DNA from: Pseudomonas sp. 6D_7.1_Bac1
GTDB lineage: Bacteria; Pseudomonadota; Gammaproteobacteria; Pseudomonadales; Pseudomonadaceae
Length of the DNA stretch: 64,000 bases
Direction of reading: 5' to 3'
Assembly (NCBI RefSeq): GCF_025465945.1
Contig: NZ_JANLNW010000078.1
Span: 1-64,000 of the forward strand
Shown here: piece after piece, positions 9,347 to 17,177 of the stretch
How the letters are laid out: every line of letters starts with the position of its first letter
How positions within the stretch are numbered: position 1 is the first letter of the stretch
Position numbers and translations under genes: made by a program
The notes under the pieces: generated by a model
Databases searched by the model: none
The model's input: the letters and a program-made list of their open reading frames with translations, nothing else
Told to the model about the DNA's origin: nothing

Positions 9347-9804
9347 ATGAACGTTACGGCGCAGCAAGTTGAAGAGTTAATATCATTACATCCTGATGTC
9401 GTGTGCTTTGGTAGTGAGGCGGATCGGGTGAGTGATGGCTGGATTAAGAGGGCGGAAGAGAGACTAGGGCTTGCGTTGTCAGAGTCGTACAAGTGGTTCT
9501 TAAGAACTTATGCTGGTGGAGAGATTGGTGCTGAAGAAATTTACAGCATCTATGGAGTGGATTTTGACAGTGTTAATAGGGGGGATATTGTCTATCAGCA
9601 TATTGTTGGCATGAAAAATAATTTGGTAGGTGGTAAAGAGCTCGTAATTAGCGAAACCGATATGGGGGAGGTTTTTTCTTTGATTATTCAAGGTTTAAAA
9701 ATGACGAATGCCCAGTGAGTCTTCGGCTTCCGTCTGGAGAGAGTATTCATTATTCTTCAGATTTTTATGAGTTTTTATATAAGCGAATTTCTGTTCATAT
9801 TTGA
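9347..9804 (+). pseudogene. SUKH (SMI1/KNR4) immunity gene interrupted by a one-base frameshift
   Basis: ATG 9347 has AGGA seven bases upstream, two bases after the orphan toxin stop. The first frame runs to TGA 9716-9718 (123 residues) and shows SUKH features: RAEERLGLALSESYKWFLRTY, a GGEI turn, IYG and ETDMGEVF. The homology does not end there. From 9679 the next frame continues as FDYSRFKNDECPVSLRLPSG and on to TGA 9802, restoring the usual G-x-x-FFFD strand and C-terminal half. Adding one T to the T6 tract at 9672-9677 gives one ORF of about 152 residues. The gene is either a pseudogene, a sequencing error in a homopolymer, or rescued by slippage. SUKH proteins neutralise nuclease toxins, which fits the toxin tail before it. 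Confidence 0.7.
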
Positions 9805-9818
9805 TAGATCTCCCCCTC

Positions 9819-9847
9819 CAACACCGGCATCGCGCCGGTGTTGTTTT
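9819..9847 (+). terminator. Rho-independent terminator after the SUKH gene
   Basis: ACACCGGC (9821-9828) and GCCGGTGT (9834-9841), extended by two flanking pairs, form a compact GC-rich stem with a 5-base loop, followed by TTGTTTTGT. It lies 15 bases after the restored SUKH stop, which supports the longer, frameshift-corrected gene end. Confidence 0.75.
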
Positions 9848-9867
9848 GTCTGTTTAATGTAATAGAG

Positions 9868-9926
9868 CAAAAAGGTGACACCCATTAGCCGGTATCGAGT
9901 CAAGGCTAATAGGTGTCCCCTTTTTG
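9868..9926. repeat. Imperfect inverted repeat, copy 1 of a dispersed element
   Basis: The left arm CAAAAAGGTGACACCCATTA (9868 on) is nearly the reverse complement of the right arm ending at 9926 (GGTGTCCCCTTTTTG). The centre holds GCCGGTATCGAGTCAAGGC. A related element with centre GCCGGTCTCGGGTCAAGGC occurs at 11791-11833 in the same orientation. It may act as a bidirectional terminator. Confidence 0.55.
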
Positions 9927-10134
9927 GTGCAGATTGTTTGCGACTTAGAAGGCTCCATCATTGGACCCACTCTGAAAACGAGCCTTACCCTCAAATAAAT
10001 CGTACCCCGCGATGAAGTACATGGTTATCGTGGGGTACGGCGTTGAGCACCATTGTTTTGCAAAATCTTGCGCGCACGGCCTGAGGCTCAGTTCATCCTT
10101 CCCCGCAAAGTGGGGGAACAGCCTATACGTTACT

Positions 10135-10401
10135 TCAGTGCTGCGCCCGAATCTGGCGCCCCAATACATCCATCACATCGCAGCCATCACGCAGCAGCAT
10201 GGCCGCTGCGTGGGCGATTTGCTGCACGTCTGCGCCTTTGGCATGGGCAATGTCGAGGCTGGCCAGGCTTTCCATCATCTGCGTGACCGCCAGAAACCGT
10301 GCAGCGGCGTTGCTGTGCAGCACATCCAGCGGCGCTTGGGTGGCGACCAGCAGCACCGGGATATCGCAATCGTTGTTGGCCATCGGCATGTGCGGGTTCA
10401 T
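10135..10401 (-). CDS. Small DUF3077/DUF6124-like protein
   Basis: The product is 88 residues with the alternating pattern of the small Pseudomonas DUF3077/DUF6124 proteins: a hydrophobic strand (IPVLLVATQAPLDVL), then two Ala/Leu-rich helices (LAVTQMMESLASLDIA and IAHAAAMLLRDG). GGGAG lies seven bases before the ATG at 10401. The start overlaps the stop of an upstream 64-codon frame (10398-10592) as ATGA, which could mean coupled translation, though that upstream frame has no good start. Function unknown; the family call rests on pattern only. Confidence 0.55.
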   Translation of the reverse strand: MNPHMPMANNDCDIPVLLVATQAPLDVLHSNAAARFLAVTQMMESLASLDIAHAKGADVQQIAHAAAMLLRDGCDVMDVLGRQIRAQH

Positions 10402-11095
10402 GCGTCATCTCCCGGTTGGGCGGCGTGCAGTCCGTCGATCGACGCCTGAACCAGTGAGCATTGGGTGGCAACTGTGCGTGGGTTGACGGACCGGCTCTCA
10501 CGAACACCGGCGCACCCGAAGGTGCCCCGCGCACAGTCGCCATATGCAATGCAGCGGGCACAAAAGTGCTCGAGCAGAGAGAGGCTATGCACGTCGTAAG
10601 AAAATACGGGCCGTCAAACCCGATCACGAATGAGTCGTGACAGGCGCGAGGATAGGGAGTGAGGCGGTGGCCGTCAATCGGCCTAAGGTCTGACGCAGGT
10701 GGTTTGTTTGTAGGTTTGTTCCGGGACTGACAGTTGCCGTGTGCGCAGATACCGATCGCCGGTTGCGATGAACGCAACTGGGGTGGGATTAACGGTCTGA
10801 GGAAAAGGAGGCTGATTTATTGATGTACCCACCCAGCCAGAAACTCTTCAGGCCATATATTTCAATTGAGTAACATTCCTACTGTATAGAAATAAGCTGG
10901 ACATCTTCCAGCAAAGGACGCAGGGCACTCTATACAGGCCCCCTCATAAGGAAACGAGCGTGCAGGTATTAGCCCTGCACGCTATCACTGCCGTCGACTC
11001 GATAACGCTTGGATTCAAGCCGTGACCGGCAATATGACCTGGTGCTTCTGACGCCCTGTAACCGAATGAAATGACTTTACCCATGGAGTAACACT
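10402..11095. other. Gap of about 690 bases with no firmly supported gene
   Basis: A 64-codon frame on the minus strand (10398-10592, GTG start, no ribosome binding site) and longer overlapping frames have no recognisable family. A perfect inverted repeat, AGCGTGCAGG (10957-10966) and CCTGCACGCT (10974-10983), has no T run and might be an operator or the end of an unseen transcript. The DNA directly before 11096 should contain the promoter of the lipoprotein gene. Confidence 0.4.
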
Positions 11096-11770
11096 ATGAG
11101 CTTGACCAGGAAATTGTTTGTCGGCGTTGCCTTGACCAGCCTGCTGCTCGGCGGTTGCACCTCAAGAATCACGGAGAAGGAACAGTACTCAGGGTTTCTT
11201 CCCAACTACAACAACCTGCAAGAAGTCACTACACCCAGTGGCGAGAAAACCATGCGTTGGGTAAGCCCGTCCTGGAACCCGAACGCCTATGACACGGTGG
11301 CCTTCAAGCACATGGACTTGTACCCGGTACCCAAGCCCAATGAGCGGGTCAACCGTCAGACGCTGGATCAGTTGCAAGCCTACGTGACGGACAATGCCAA
11401 GAGCGTACTGAGCCAGAAGTACCATGTGGTACCGAACGTTCAGTCGGCCCCTGCCGGTTCGCGAGTTCTGGTTGTGCGCGCCGCGATTACCGGGGTCACG
11501 GCGTCTAACGAGGGCATGAAATGGTATGAAGTACTGCCGGTTACGGCCGCGATAGGCGCGACTCAGGCGGCTACCGGCCACCGCGACCAGGACACCGAGT
11601 TGTTCATCGAAGCCGAGATGATCGACGCGAGCAACGGCCAGACTGTGGCAAAAGTGGTGCGCAAGGTCATGGGTGAGCAGGTGAAAAATGCAAGCCAACC
11701 GGTAACCGCCAACGATTTCAAAGCGGCGATCAAAAAACTGAACAGCGATATGCAGGCATTCATTAAATAG
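11096..11770 (+). CDS. DUF3313-family lipoprotein
   Basis: The 224-residue product starts with a lipoprotein signal peptide: Arg/Lys at 5-6, a hydrophobic core, and lipobox LGGC with the lipidated Cys at 21. The next residue is Thr, which favours outer-membrane sorting. The mature part (SGFLPNY, then a central DTVAFKHMDLYPVP block and an Ala/Thr-rich region before DTELFIEAEMIDA) matches DUF3313 proteins, whose role is unknown. ATGGAG lies before the start ATG. It stands alone, followed by an inverted repeat that may terminate it. Confidence 0.85.
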   Translation: MSLTRKLFVGVALTSLLLGGCTSRITEKEQYSGFLPNYNNLQEVTTPSGEKTMRWVSPSWNPNAYDTVAFKHMDLYPVPKPNERVNRQTLDQLQAYVTDNAKSVLSQKYHVVPNVQSAPAGSRVLVVRAAITGVTASNEGMKWYEVLPVTAAIGATQAATGHRDQDTELFIEAEMIDASNGQTVAKVVRKVMGEQVKNASQPVTANDFKAAIKKLNSDMQAFIK

Positions 11771-11790
11771 CAATGAAGTGTCAACAAAGA

Positions 11791-11833
11791 AAAGGGGAGG
11801 CCCATTCGCCGGTCTCGGGTCAAGGCCACCCCT
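11791..11833. repeat. Inverted repeat, copy 2 of the dispersed element
   Basis: AAGGGGAGGCC (left) and GGCCACCCCTG (right) flank the core CCATTCGCCGGTCTCGGGTC. The core differs at only a few positions from the copy at 9880-9908. It lies between two convergent genes and could end transcription in both directions. Confidence 0.5.
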
Positions 11834-11835
11834 GT

Positions 11836-12792
11836 TTAGAGCGCTTTCACCGGTATGCAAATCTCACATTCCAGTACGCCGGTTTTCTCATCGTAGTGGG
11901 CCTCCACCGGATACCGTTCAAAGCACGGCCGGGCATCGAACTGCATGCCGCTTTTGGGGAGCCAGTCGCGGCAGAGTTCGGTCCATGCATCGGCAATCTC
12001 CGGGCCTTTGCCTTTGAATGGGGCGATGGCGTAGAGGCCGCCGGGCAGGGTGGTGACGGCGGCCTGTTCGCTGGCGCCGAAGTTGTCCGGGACTTCGACG
12101 CAGGCGTCGTAGCGGCATTTCTCGGGGGGCGTAGTGAACGGGTCGTCGTGGCCGATGCCGTAGCGCACCCATTGCAGCAGGTTGTTTTCGATCATCCACG
12201 GGGCCACGGTTTCGCGCCAGAAGGTGCCGATGCCCATGCCGTAGGGACCGATGTAGCGCATATAGGCCACGCGTGTGGGAGGCAGTTCTTTCAAGGTGAC
12301 GTTCATCGTCTGATCCTTCATATGAGTGAAGGCCTCAGGATCGGCGAAGTCTGTGGCCTGTGCCTGATCAGGATTGCTCAATTGCTGCTGGCGTCGTTCG
12401 CGGATGCCGGTCAGGCGCTGATCCCAGCGTTCGGGTTCGGTGATGCGCCAGGTGCTCGGGGTCACTGAGAAGTGTTGCTTGAAGGCGCGGGAAAAGGCTT
12501 CGCCGGAGCTGAAGCCAACTTCCAGGGCAATCTCCAGAATGGAGGCTTCGGGCCTGCTGGCCAGTTGCTGGGCGGCGCAGGCCAGTCGGCGTCGGCGCAG
12601 GTAGTCGCCGAGGGTTTCACCGACCCAGGCGGTGAACAAACGATGAAAGTGGTAAGGCGAGAAGTGCGCGATTTGCGCCAGATCGGCCAGCTCCAGAGGT
12701 TGGTCCAGATGCTGGTCGATATGCACCAATACCCGATTCATGCGGCGCGTGTATTCGCAGAGGCTGTGGTACGCAGGGGTCATGGGCTTCAT
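11836..12792 (-). CDS. AraC-family regulator with C-terminal GyrI-like ligand domain
   Basis: Residues about 10-120 hold two helix-turn-helix units (LADLAQIAHFSPYHFHRLF and ILEIALEVGFSSGEAFSRAF), followed by a GyrI-like small-molecule binding domain from about 165 to 318 (RVAYMRYIGPYG, EKCRYDACVEVPDN, LPGGLYAIAPFKG). This is the Rob/DUF-type arrangement of multidrug or ligand-sensing activators. The ATG at 12792 overlaps the stop of the upstream DUF899 gene as ATGA, so the two are probably translated together; 318 residues. A longer frame to 12861 exists but only runs inside that gene. The ligand is unknown. Confidence 0.88.
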   Translation of the reverse strand: MKPMTPAYHSLCEYTRRMNRVLVHIDQHLDQPLELADLAQIAHFSPYHFHRLFTAWVGETLGDYLRRRRLACAAQQLASRPEASILEIALEVGFSSGEAFSRAFKQHFSVTPSTWRITEPERWDQRLTGIRERRQQQLSNPDQAQATDFADPEAFTHMKDQTMNVTLKELPPTRVAYMRYIGPYGMGIGTFWRETVAPWMIENNLLQWVRYGIGHDDPFTTPPEKCRYDACVEVPDNFGASEQAAVTTLPGGLYAIAPFKGKGPEIADAWTELCRDWLPKSGMQFDARPCFERYPVEAHYDEKTGVLECEICIPVKAL

Positions 12793-13535
12793 TCGGAACA
12801 GCAGCTTGATGAGCCCTTGATCGCCGGTTCGTCTTCGTAACGATCGTGATGGCGCACCCATTTCATGCCTTGCTCCTCGTTGCGGCCCTTGGGCGCCAGG
12901 TCGAGGTAGTTATAGGCGCCGACCAGCAAGTCCAGGCCGCGAGCGTAGGTGGAGTAGGTATGGAAAATTTCCCCGGCGTCATTGCGATAAAACACGCTCA
13001 GCCCCGGCAGTTCGCCTTCGGTGCTGGTGCTCTTTTCGTAGTTGTAGGTCGCGGTGCCGTCCGCGAGTTCCTGATCGCTGATGGTCACCTTGTAGTCGGC
13101 GTTAAAGTCACTGCCGGCCGATGACAGCCATTTGAACTGCCAGCCCATGCGTTTGCGGAACGCCTGGAATTCGCTGAGTGGTGCGTGGGAAACCACCACC
13201 AGCGAGACGTCATGATGGGCCAGGTGCTGATTGGCACCGTCGATGTGATCCGACACAAACGAGCAGCCGGGGCAGCCTTCTTTCCAGCCCTTGGCGAACA
13301 TGAAGTGGTAGATGATCAGTTGACTGTTGCCGCCGAAAAGGTCCGCGAGGTTTTGCCGTCCGTCGGGGCCTTCGAACACATAGTTTTTGTCGACTTTCAC
13401 CCAAGGCAATGACCGACGTTCGGCGCTGAGTTTATCGCGTTCCCGGGTAAAGGCTTTTTCGTGAATCAAATGCTGTTTACGGGCTGCGAGCCATTCTTCT
13501 CGGGACACGACTTTGTGCTGTTGCACGCTGCTCAT
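12789..13535 (-). CDS. DUF899 thioredoxin-like protein
   Basis: The 248-residue product is a typical DUF899 member: an N-terminal helix with VVSREEWLAARKQ, the strand NYVFEGPDGRQNLADLFGG, and a redox-like CPGCSF motif in GWKEGCPGCSF. AGGAGGGA lies five bases before the ATG, which fixes the start inside a longer frame. The fold suggests a redox or peroxide-related role, but the family has no defined reaction. It is the first gene of a two-gene unit with the AraC/GyrI-like regulator, which may control it. Confidence 0.88.
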   Translation of the reverse strand: MSSVQQHKVVSREEWLAARKQHLIHEKAFTRERDKLSAERRSLPWVKVDKNYVFEGPDGRQNLADLFGGNSQLIIYHFMFAKGWKEGCPGCSFVSDHIDGANQHLAHHDVSLVVVSHAPLSEFQAFRKRMGWQFKWLSSAGSDFNADYKVTISDQELADGTATYNYEKSTSTEGELPGLSVFYRNDAGEIFHTYSTYARGLDLLVGAYNYLDLAPKGRNEEQGMKWVRHHDRYEDEPAIKGSSSCCSE

Positions 13536-13631
13536 GACTTTCCCTCCTGCGAGGTTGGCGTTTTGTAGCTTACACAGCCTAGTCGATTGGCCGACGGGCA
13601 AATCGACAAGCCGCTGATCGGTTGTCGGCAT

Positions 13632-14501
13632 TTAAGAAGCGCGCGTTGCCTTCAAGCACTTCATTGCGCTGAAATCGCTGCGCACCTTGTCGATTTTCTT
13701 CAGCAGATGCTGGCGTTGATCGGCAGTGCTGTCGGCCATCAGATCGACGATCAGGCTGCGCGCCTGGGTTTCGGTGTTGGCGTTAACCTGGCGGTAGGCG
13801 GGGGTCCAGAGGGTTTCGCGATCGACCAGCAGGGTTTCGATGCGTTGTGCAAAGTCGCTGCTGTGGCGTTGCTCCACCGCGGCACTGAACAATGCCTGCC
13901 AATGGGCGCGGTTGGCGATCCATTGCTGATTCTGCTCGCCCAGCGCGTTGGACCAGGCAGTAACGCGCTGCTCCTGAGCTGGGGTAAGGGGCCCAAGCCA
14001 GTCGCCCAGGCGTTTATCCATGCGTTCGCTACGATGTTTGATCTGCTGTGCCAGCGGCGGTTTTACGTATTGGTCCTCTCGTTTGCGCAAGTCCTTGGCG
14101 AAGGCCTGCTTCATCTCGCTGACCTGTTGGTCGTTCAGCCCTTGCAACAACTCGACCGCCGACGGGGTGATTTCCCGGGCGGTCTGGGCGATGGCTTGCT
14201 TGGCTTCGAGGATTCTGGCTTGCAGCGCGGCGTCCGTGACTTGATGGGTTTCGACCATCTGCTGCAAGCGATCAAGCCAGTCGAGGTAGCCGGGCAATTG
14301 CGTGGAACAGTGCCAGTTGAGGTGTACCTTGAGGCGCTCGTTGAGCCAGTCTTTCTGCTCGCTGTTCATGTCCAGGTAGTCGTTGAGCGTCCAGGGAATG
14401 ATCACGTCGAGATTGCGATAGGCCAGGCTCACTCGGTTGCAGGCCGGTAGCGCGAGGCACAGGGTCAGGAGCAGAGTCAGGTGTTTCAACCAGCGCGACA
14501 T
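13632..14501 (-). CDS. DUF6279 lipoprotein
   Basis: A lipoprotein signal peptide ends in LPAC with Cys at 21. The mature 268 residues are rich in helices with many Gln, Arg and Leu, and start RVSLAYRNLDVIIPWTLNDYLDMN, the signature of DUF6279 proteins of Pseudomonas. Function is unknown. The next residue after Cys is Asn, compatible with outer-membrane sorting. It is 96 bases upstream of the DUF899 gene on the same strand, but that gene has its own strong ribosome binding site, so a shared transcript is possible but unproven. Confidence 0.85.
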   Translation of the reverse strand: MSRWLKHLTLLLTLCLALPACNRVSLAYRNLDVIIPWTLNDYLDMNSEQKDWLNERLKVHLNWHCSTQLPGYLDWLDRLQQMVETHQVTDAALQARILEAKQAIAQTAREITPSAVELLQGLNDQQVSEMKQAFAKDLRKREDQYVKPPLAQQIKHRSERMDKRLGDWLGPLTPAQEQRVTAWSNALGEQNQQWIANRAHWQALFSAAVEQRHSSDFAQRIETLLVDRETLWTPAYRQVNANTETQARSLIVDLMADSTADQRQHLLKKIDKVRSDFSAMKCLKATRAS

Positions 14502-14677
14502 GAGCCAATCCTTGCAAAGGCATTGTTCTGATATCTGAACGCAGGATGGACCCGGCCGTTCAGCCGATCAATAGAACGCGCGCTTGGCCTTGAAGGATGT
14601 CGCTGGGGGAGGAGGGTTCCAGTCCTAGCGCTTCGAAGCTCAAAGCGCTTAGGGACCAGGGTGACGCGAGGGGGGTA

Positions 14678-14866
14678 TTACTTTTTGCCCAGGGTGATCT
14701 GCTTGGACGGGCCGAATGTCTGGCCGCTGACGCCTTTGGCAATTTGCTGGATCTCGCCGCCGGACTTGAGGAAAAGAGCAATCTGGTCGTTGATCGATTC
14801 GCTGGTTTCAACGGCTGGAGCTGGCTTTGCTTTGCTGTTGGATGCTTTTACACGCATGGCGGCCAT
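14678..14866 (-). CDS. Small conserved Pseudomonas protein, SutA-like pattern
   Basis: The 62-residue product has a basic, Ala/Pro-rich N-terminus, an amphipathic helix (ETSESINDQIALFLKSGGEI) and a tail with PSKQITLGKK. The segment INDQIALFLKSGGEIQQI recalls the helix of small transcription-associated proteins such as SutA (a FLSRGGKVQ-type motif), but this is only resemblance. Two starts are possible, ATG 14866 or ATG 14857; CAGG fits the second better. The upstream gap to 15218 holds no other gene. Confidence 0.7.
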   Translation of the reverse strand: MAAMRVKASNSKAKPAPAVETSESINDQIALFLKSGGEIQQIAKGVSGQTFGPSKQITLGKK

Positions 14867-15217
14867 TAACCTGTAGAAAATTAACTTGGCCAAGCATCGT
14901 ACAGGAAATACTTGACAATTGCTTGGTAAATATCGGCCTGAAATAACCGACGGCAGGTGTCGATTATTCAGAAGTTGCTGTTCACGATAACTGTCTAAGC
15001 TGCTGTTTTAAATAAGAACACTGGCGTGAAAAATATCGTGTATGGCTTACCGATATCAGTGAAAAACGCCTGAACGGTCTGACGAGCGGGCCAGACTCTG
15101 GCGCAAAACCCAGGAAAAATGAGCCTCGCAGAGGAATTTTCTTCGCAAGCCAGCCGGCCACCCAACGGCGCCGGCAAAACCGGGTAGAATGGCGCCCAAG
15201 CAATGAGGGTATTGGAA
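14867..15217. other. Divergent promoter region, no gene seen
   Basis: About 350 bases lie between two divergent genes. The stretch from 14880 to 15060 is AT-rich and should hold promoters for both, but no convincing pair of -35 and -10 boxes was found. Two short frames on the minus strand (within 14982-15203) have poor codon use and no ribosome binding site. Confidence 0.35.
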
Positions 15218-16054
15218 ATGGCTTTAGTCGGGCGCTACAACAGCTTGCAAGTGGTTAAACACACTAACTTTGGTTTATATCTGGACGGTGGCGCGGATGG
15301 CGAAATCCTTCTGCCTAATCGTTATATTCCAAAAGATATTCCCAGCGAAGATGAAGACTGGCTGAACGTTTTTGTTTATCTGGACAGCGATGACAAACTC
15401 ATCGCAACTACAGAAAAACCGAAAGTTCAGGTCGGTGAATTCGCCAGCCTTAAAGTCGTTGAAGTCAACAGCATTGGTGTGTTTCTCGACTGGGGTCTGC
15501 CCAAGGACCTGCTGCTGCCGTATTCCGAAGAAAAGCGGCAGATGACCGCTGGCGAATACTGCGTGGTGCATGTCTACCTCGACAAGCACACCCGCCGCAT
15601 CACCGCGACCGCGCGTCTGGATCGCTACCTGGACAAAACCCCGGCCAGCTACAAACCGGGTCAGGAAGTTGACCTGCTGGTGGCCGAAGCGACCGATATG
15701 GGCTTCAAGGCGATCATCAACAACAAGCATTGGGGTTTGATCCACAAGAACGAAATCTTCAAGTTCATGCGTGCCGGCAAGGAAGAGAAGGGCTTCATCA
15801 AGGAAGTCCGTGCCGATGGCAAGATCAGCCTGAGCCTGCAGCCCGTGGGTGAAGAAGCGGCCACCAGCCTGAACTCGAAGATCCTCGCCAAGTTGCGCGA
15901 CAACAACGGCACCTTGCCAGTCAGCGACAAGAGCGACCCGGCGCTGATCAGCAGCCTGTTCGGCGTCAGCAAGGGCAACTTCAAGAAGGCCATCGGCGCG
16001 CTCTACAAGAACGGCCAGATCGTCATTCACGCGGATCGCATTGAGCTGAGCTGA
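15218..16054 (+). CDS. CvfB/YitL-like S1 RNA-binding protein
   Basis: The 278-residue product has S1-type beta-barrel repeats: LQVVKHTNFGLYLDGGADGEILLP near the N-terminus, VGEFASLKVVEVNSIGVFLDWGLPKDLLLP in the middle and MGFKAIINNKHWGLIHKNEI further on, ending with a winged-helix-like tail (ISSLFGVSKGNFKKAIGALYKNG). This is the CvfB (conserved virulence factor B) order. The family binds RNA and affects gene expression in other bacteria. ATG 15218 is preferred over ATG 15203 because GAGGG lies eight bases before it. Confidence 0.88.
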   Translation: MALVGRYNSLQVVKHTNFGLYLDGGADGEILLPNRYIPKDIPSEDEDWLNVFVYLDSDDKLIATTEKPKVQVGEFASLKVVEVNSIGVFLDWGLPKDLLLPYSEEKRQMTAGEYCVVHVYLDKHTRRITATARLDRYLDKTPASYKPGQEVDLLVAEATDMGFKAIINNKHWGLIHKNEIFKFMRAGKEEKGFIKEVRADGKISLSLQPVGEEAATSLNSKILAKLRDNNGTLPVSDKSDPALISSLFGVSKGNFKKAIGALYKNGQIVIHADRIELS

Positions 16055-16171
16055 CCTCAGCTCGCGCAGCCGAGGGCCGGTCAGCATGAAAAAAACGCTG
16101 TGTGCCTGTTCAAGGTCGCTCTCAGGCAGTTTTTTCTGTCTGTCTGGTTAATAATTCAAAGCATCATTCTT

Positions 16172-16201
16172 TGCCCCGGCCAAGTACCGGGGCATTTTTT
16201 T
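16172..16201 (+). terminator. Rho-independent terminator between cvfB-like gene and EamA gene
   Basis: TGCCCCGG (16172-16179) and CCGGGGCA (16187-16194) form a perfect 8-base GC-rich stem with a 7-base loop, followed by TTTTTTT. Confidence 0.85.
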
Positions 16202-16244
16202 ATTGAGTAACTGCTATGTTGTTAACCGTGTGCGAGGTTTCGCG

Positions 16245-17177
16245 GTGATTGCCACTCGGCGCAGCGCCGATGGTTTTGCCCTGCAAGTAATGCTGGGACT
16301 GTGCCTGGTCTGGGGCATCCAGCAGGTCATGATCAAATGGGCGGCGGCGGACATCGCGCCCGTGATGCAGGCCGCCGGACGGTCCGGTATTTCCGCGTTG
16401 CTGGTGGGTGTGTTGATCTGCTGGAAGGGTGGCTGGGACCAGGTCGGCAGCACCTGGCGCGGCGGCTTGCTGGCGGGCGGCCTGTTTGCCACCGAGTTTT
16501 TGTTCATCGCCGAAGGTCTGAAACTGACGACTGCGGCGCACATGTCGGTGTTCCTCTATACCGCACCGATCTTCACCGCACTGGGCGTGCACTGGCTGCT
16601 GCCGAGCGAGCGTTTGCGACCGTTGCAATGGCTGGGAATTCTGCTGGCGTTTATCGGGATTGCCATGGCATTTGCCGGGGGCGTGTCCTGGGACAATCTG
16701 GACCGACGGATGCTGCTCGGCGATGCTTTCGGCGTGCTGGCCGGGGCGGCATGGGGCGCGACTACCGTGGTGGTGCGCGCCTCGCGGCTGTCGGAAGCAC
16801 CGGTGACCCTGACCTTGTTCTACCAACTGATCGTCGGCTTCGTCGGCCTGTTGCTGATTGCGATTCTCAGCGGCCAGGTTACCCATGTCAGCCTGACCCC
16901 CGTAGCGGTGGCCAGCGTGTTGTTCCAGGGATTGGTGGTGTCGTTCTTCAGTTACCTGATCTGGTTTTGGCTGCTGCGCCGGTATCTGGCGGCGAATCTG
17001 GCGGTGTTTTCGTTCATGACGCCGCTGTTCGGCGTCACGTTCGGGGTGCTGCTGCTGGGAGAGAAATTGAGCCTCAACTTTGTGATCGGCGCTGTGCTGG
17101 TATTGCTGGGCATCACTTTTGTGAGCGCAGAGCAGTGGCTGCGCCGTCGTTTGCGCAGAGCGCTTGGGCAACCTTGA
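16245..17177 (+). CDS. EamA/DMT-family inner-membrane transporter
   Basis: The 310-residue product has ten predicted hydrophobic helices in two EamA halves (first half from LQVMLGLCLVWG, second from LLGDAFGVLAGAAWGATTV), the standard drug/metabolite exporter layout. GTG 16245 is chosen because GAGG lies seven bases upstream; the longer TTG frame from 16203 starts inside the terminator. The substrate is unknown. Its last 65 bases overlap the 3' end of the convergent MFS gene. Confidence 0.87.
   Translation: MIATRRSADGFALQVMLGLCLVWGIQQVMIKWAAADIAPVMQAAGRSGISALLVGVLICWKGGWDQVGSTWRGGLLAGGLFATEFLFIAEGLKLTTAAHMSVFLYTAPIFTALGVHWLLPSERLRPLQWLGILLAFIGIAMAFAGGVSWDNLDRRMLLGDAFGVLAGAAWGATTVVVRASRLSEAPVTLTLFYQLIVGFVGLLLIAILSGQVTHVSLTPVAVASVLFQGLVVSFFSYLIWFWLLRRYLAANLAVFSFMTPLFGVTFGVLLLGEKLSLNFVIGAVLVLLGITFVSAEQWLRRRLRRALGQP

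Noticed and set aside
9106..9372. 88-codon frame in the displaced toxin region
   Set aside because: It runs through AAAAGG repeats, and the recognisable toxin tail lies in another frame.
9671..9685. Programmed -1 frameshift in the SUKH gene
   Set aside because: The bases do not form a proper slippery heptamer in the zero frame (GTT TTT TCT), and no stem follows at the right distance; homopolymer loss is simpler.
9945..10022. 25-codon frame with YFIAGYDLFEGKARFQ
   Set aside because: No ribosome binding site and the start lies in an inverted repeat (10002-10037); at best a remnant.
10187..10777. 196-codon minus-strand frame
   Set aside because: Overlaps the better-supported DUF3077-like frame and shows no family pattern or start signal.
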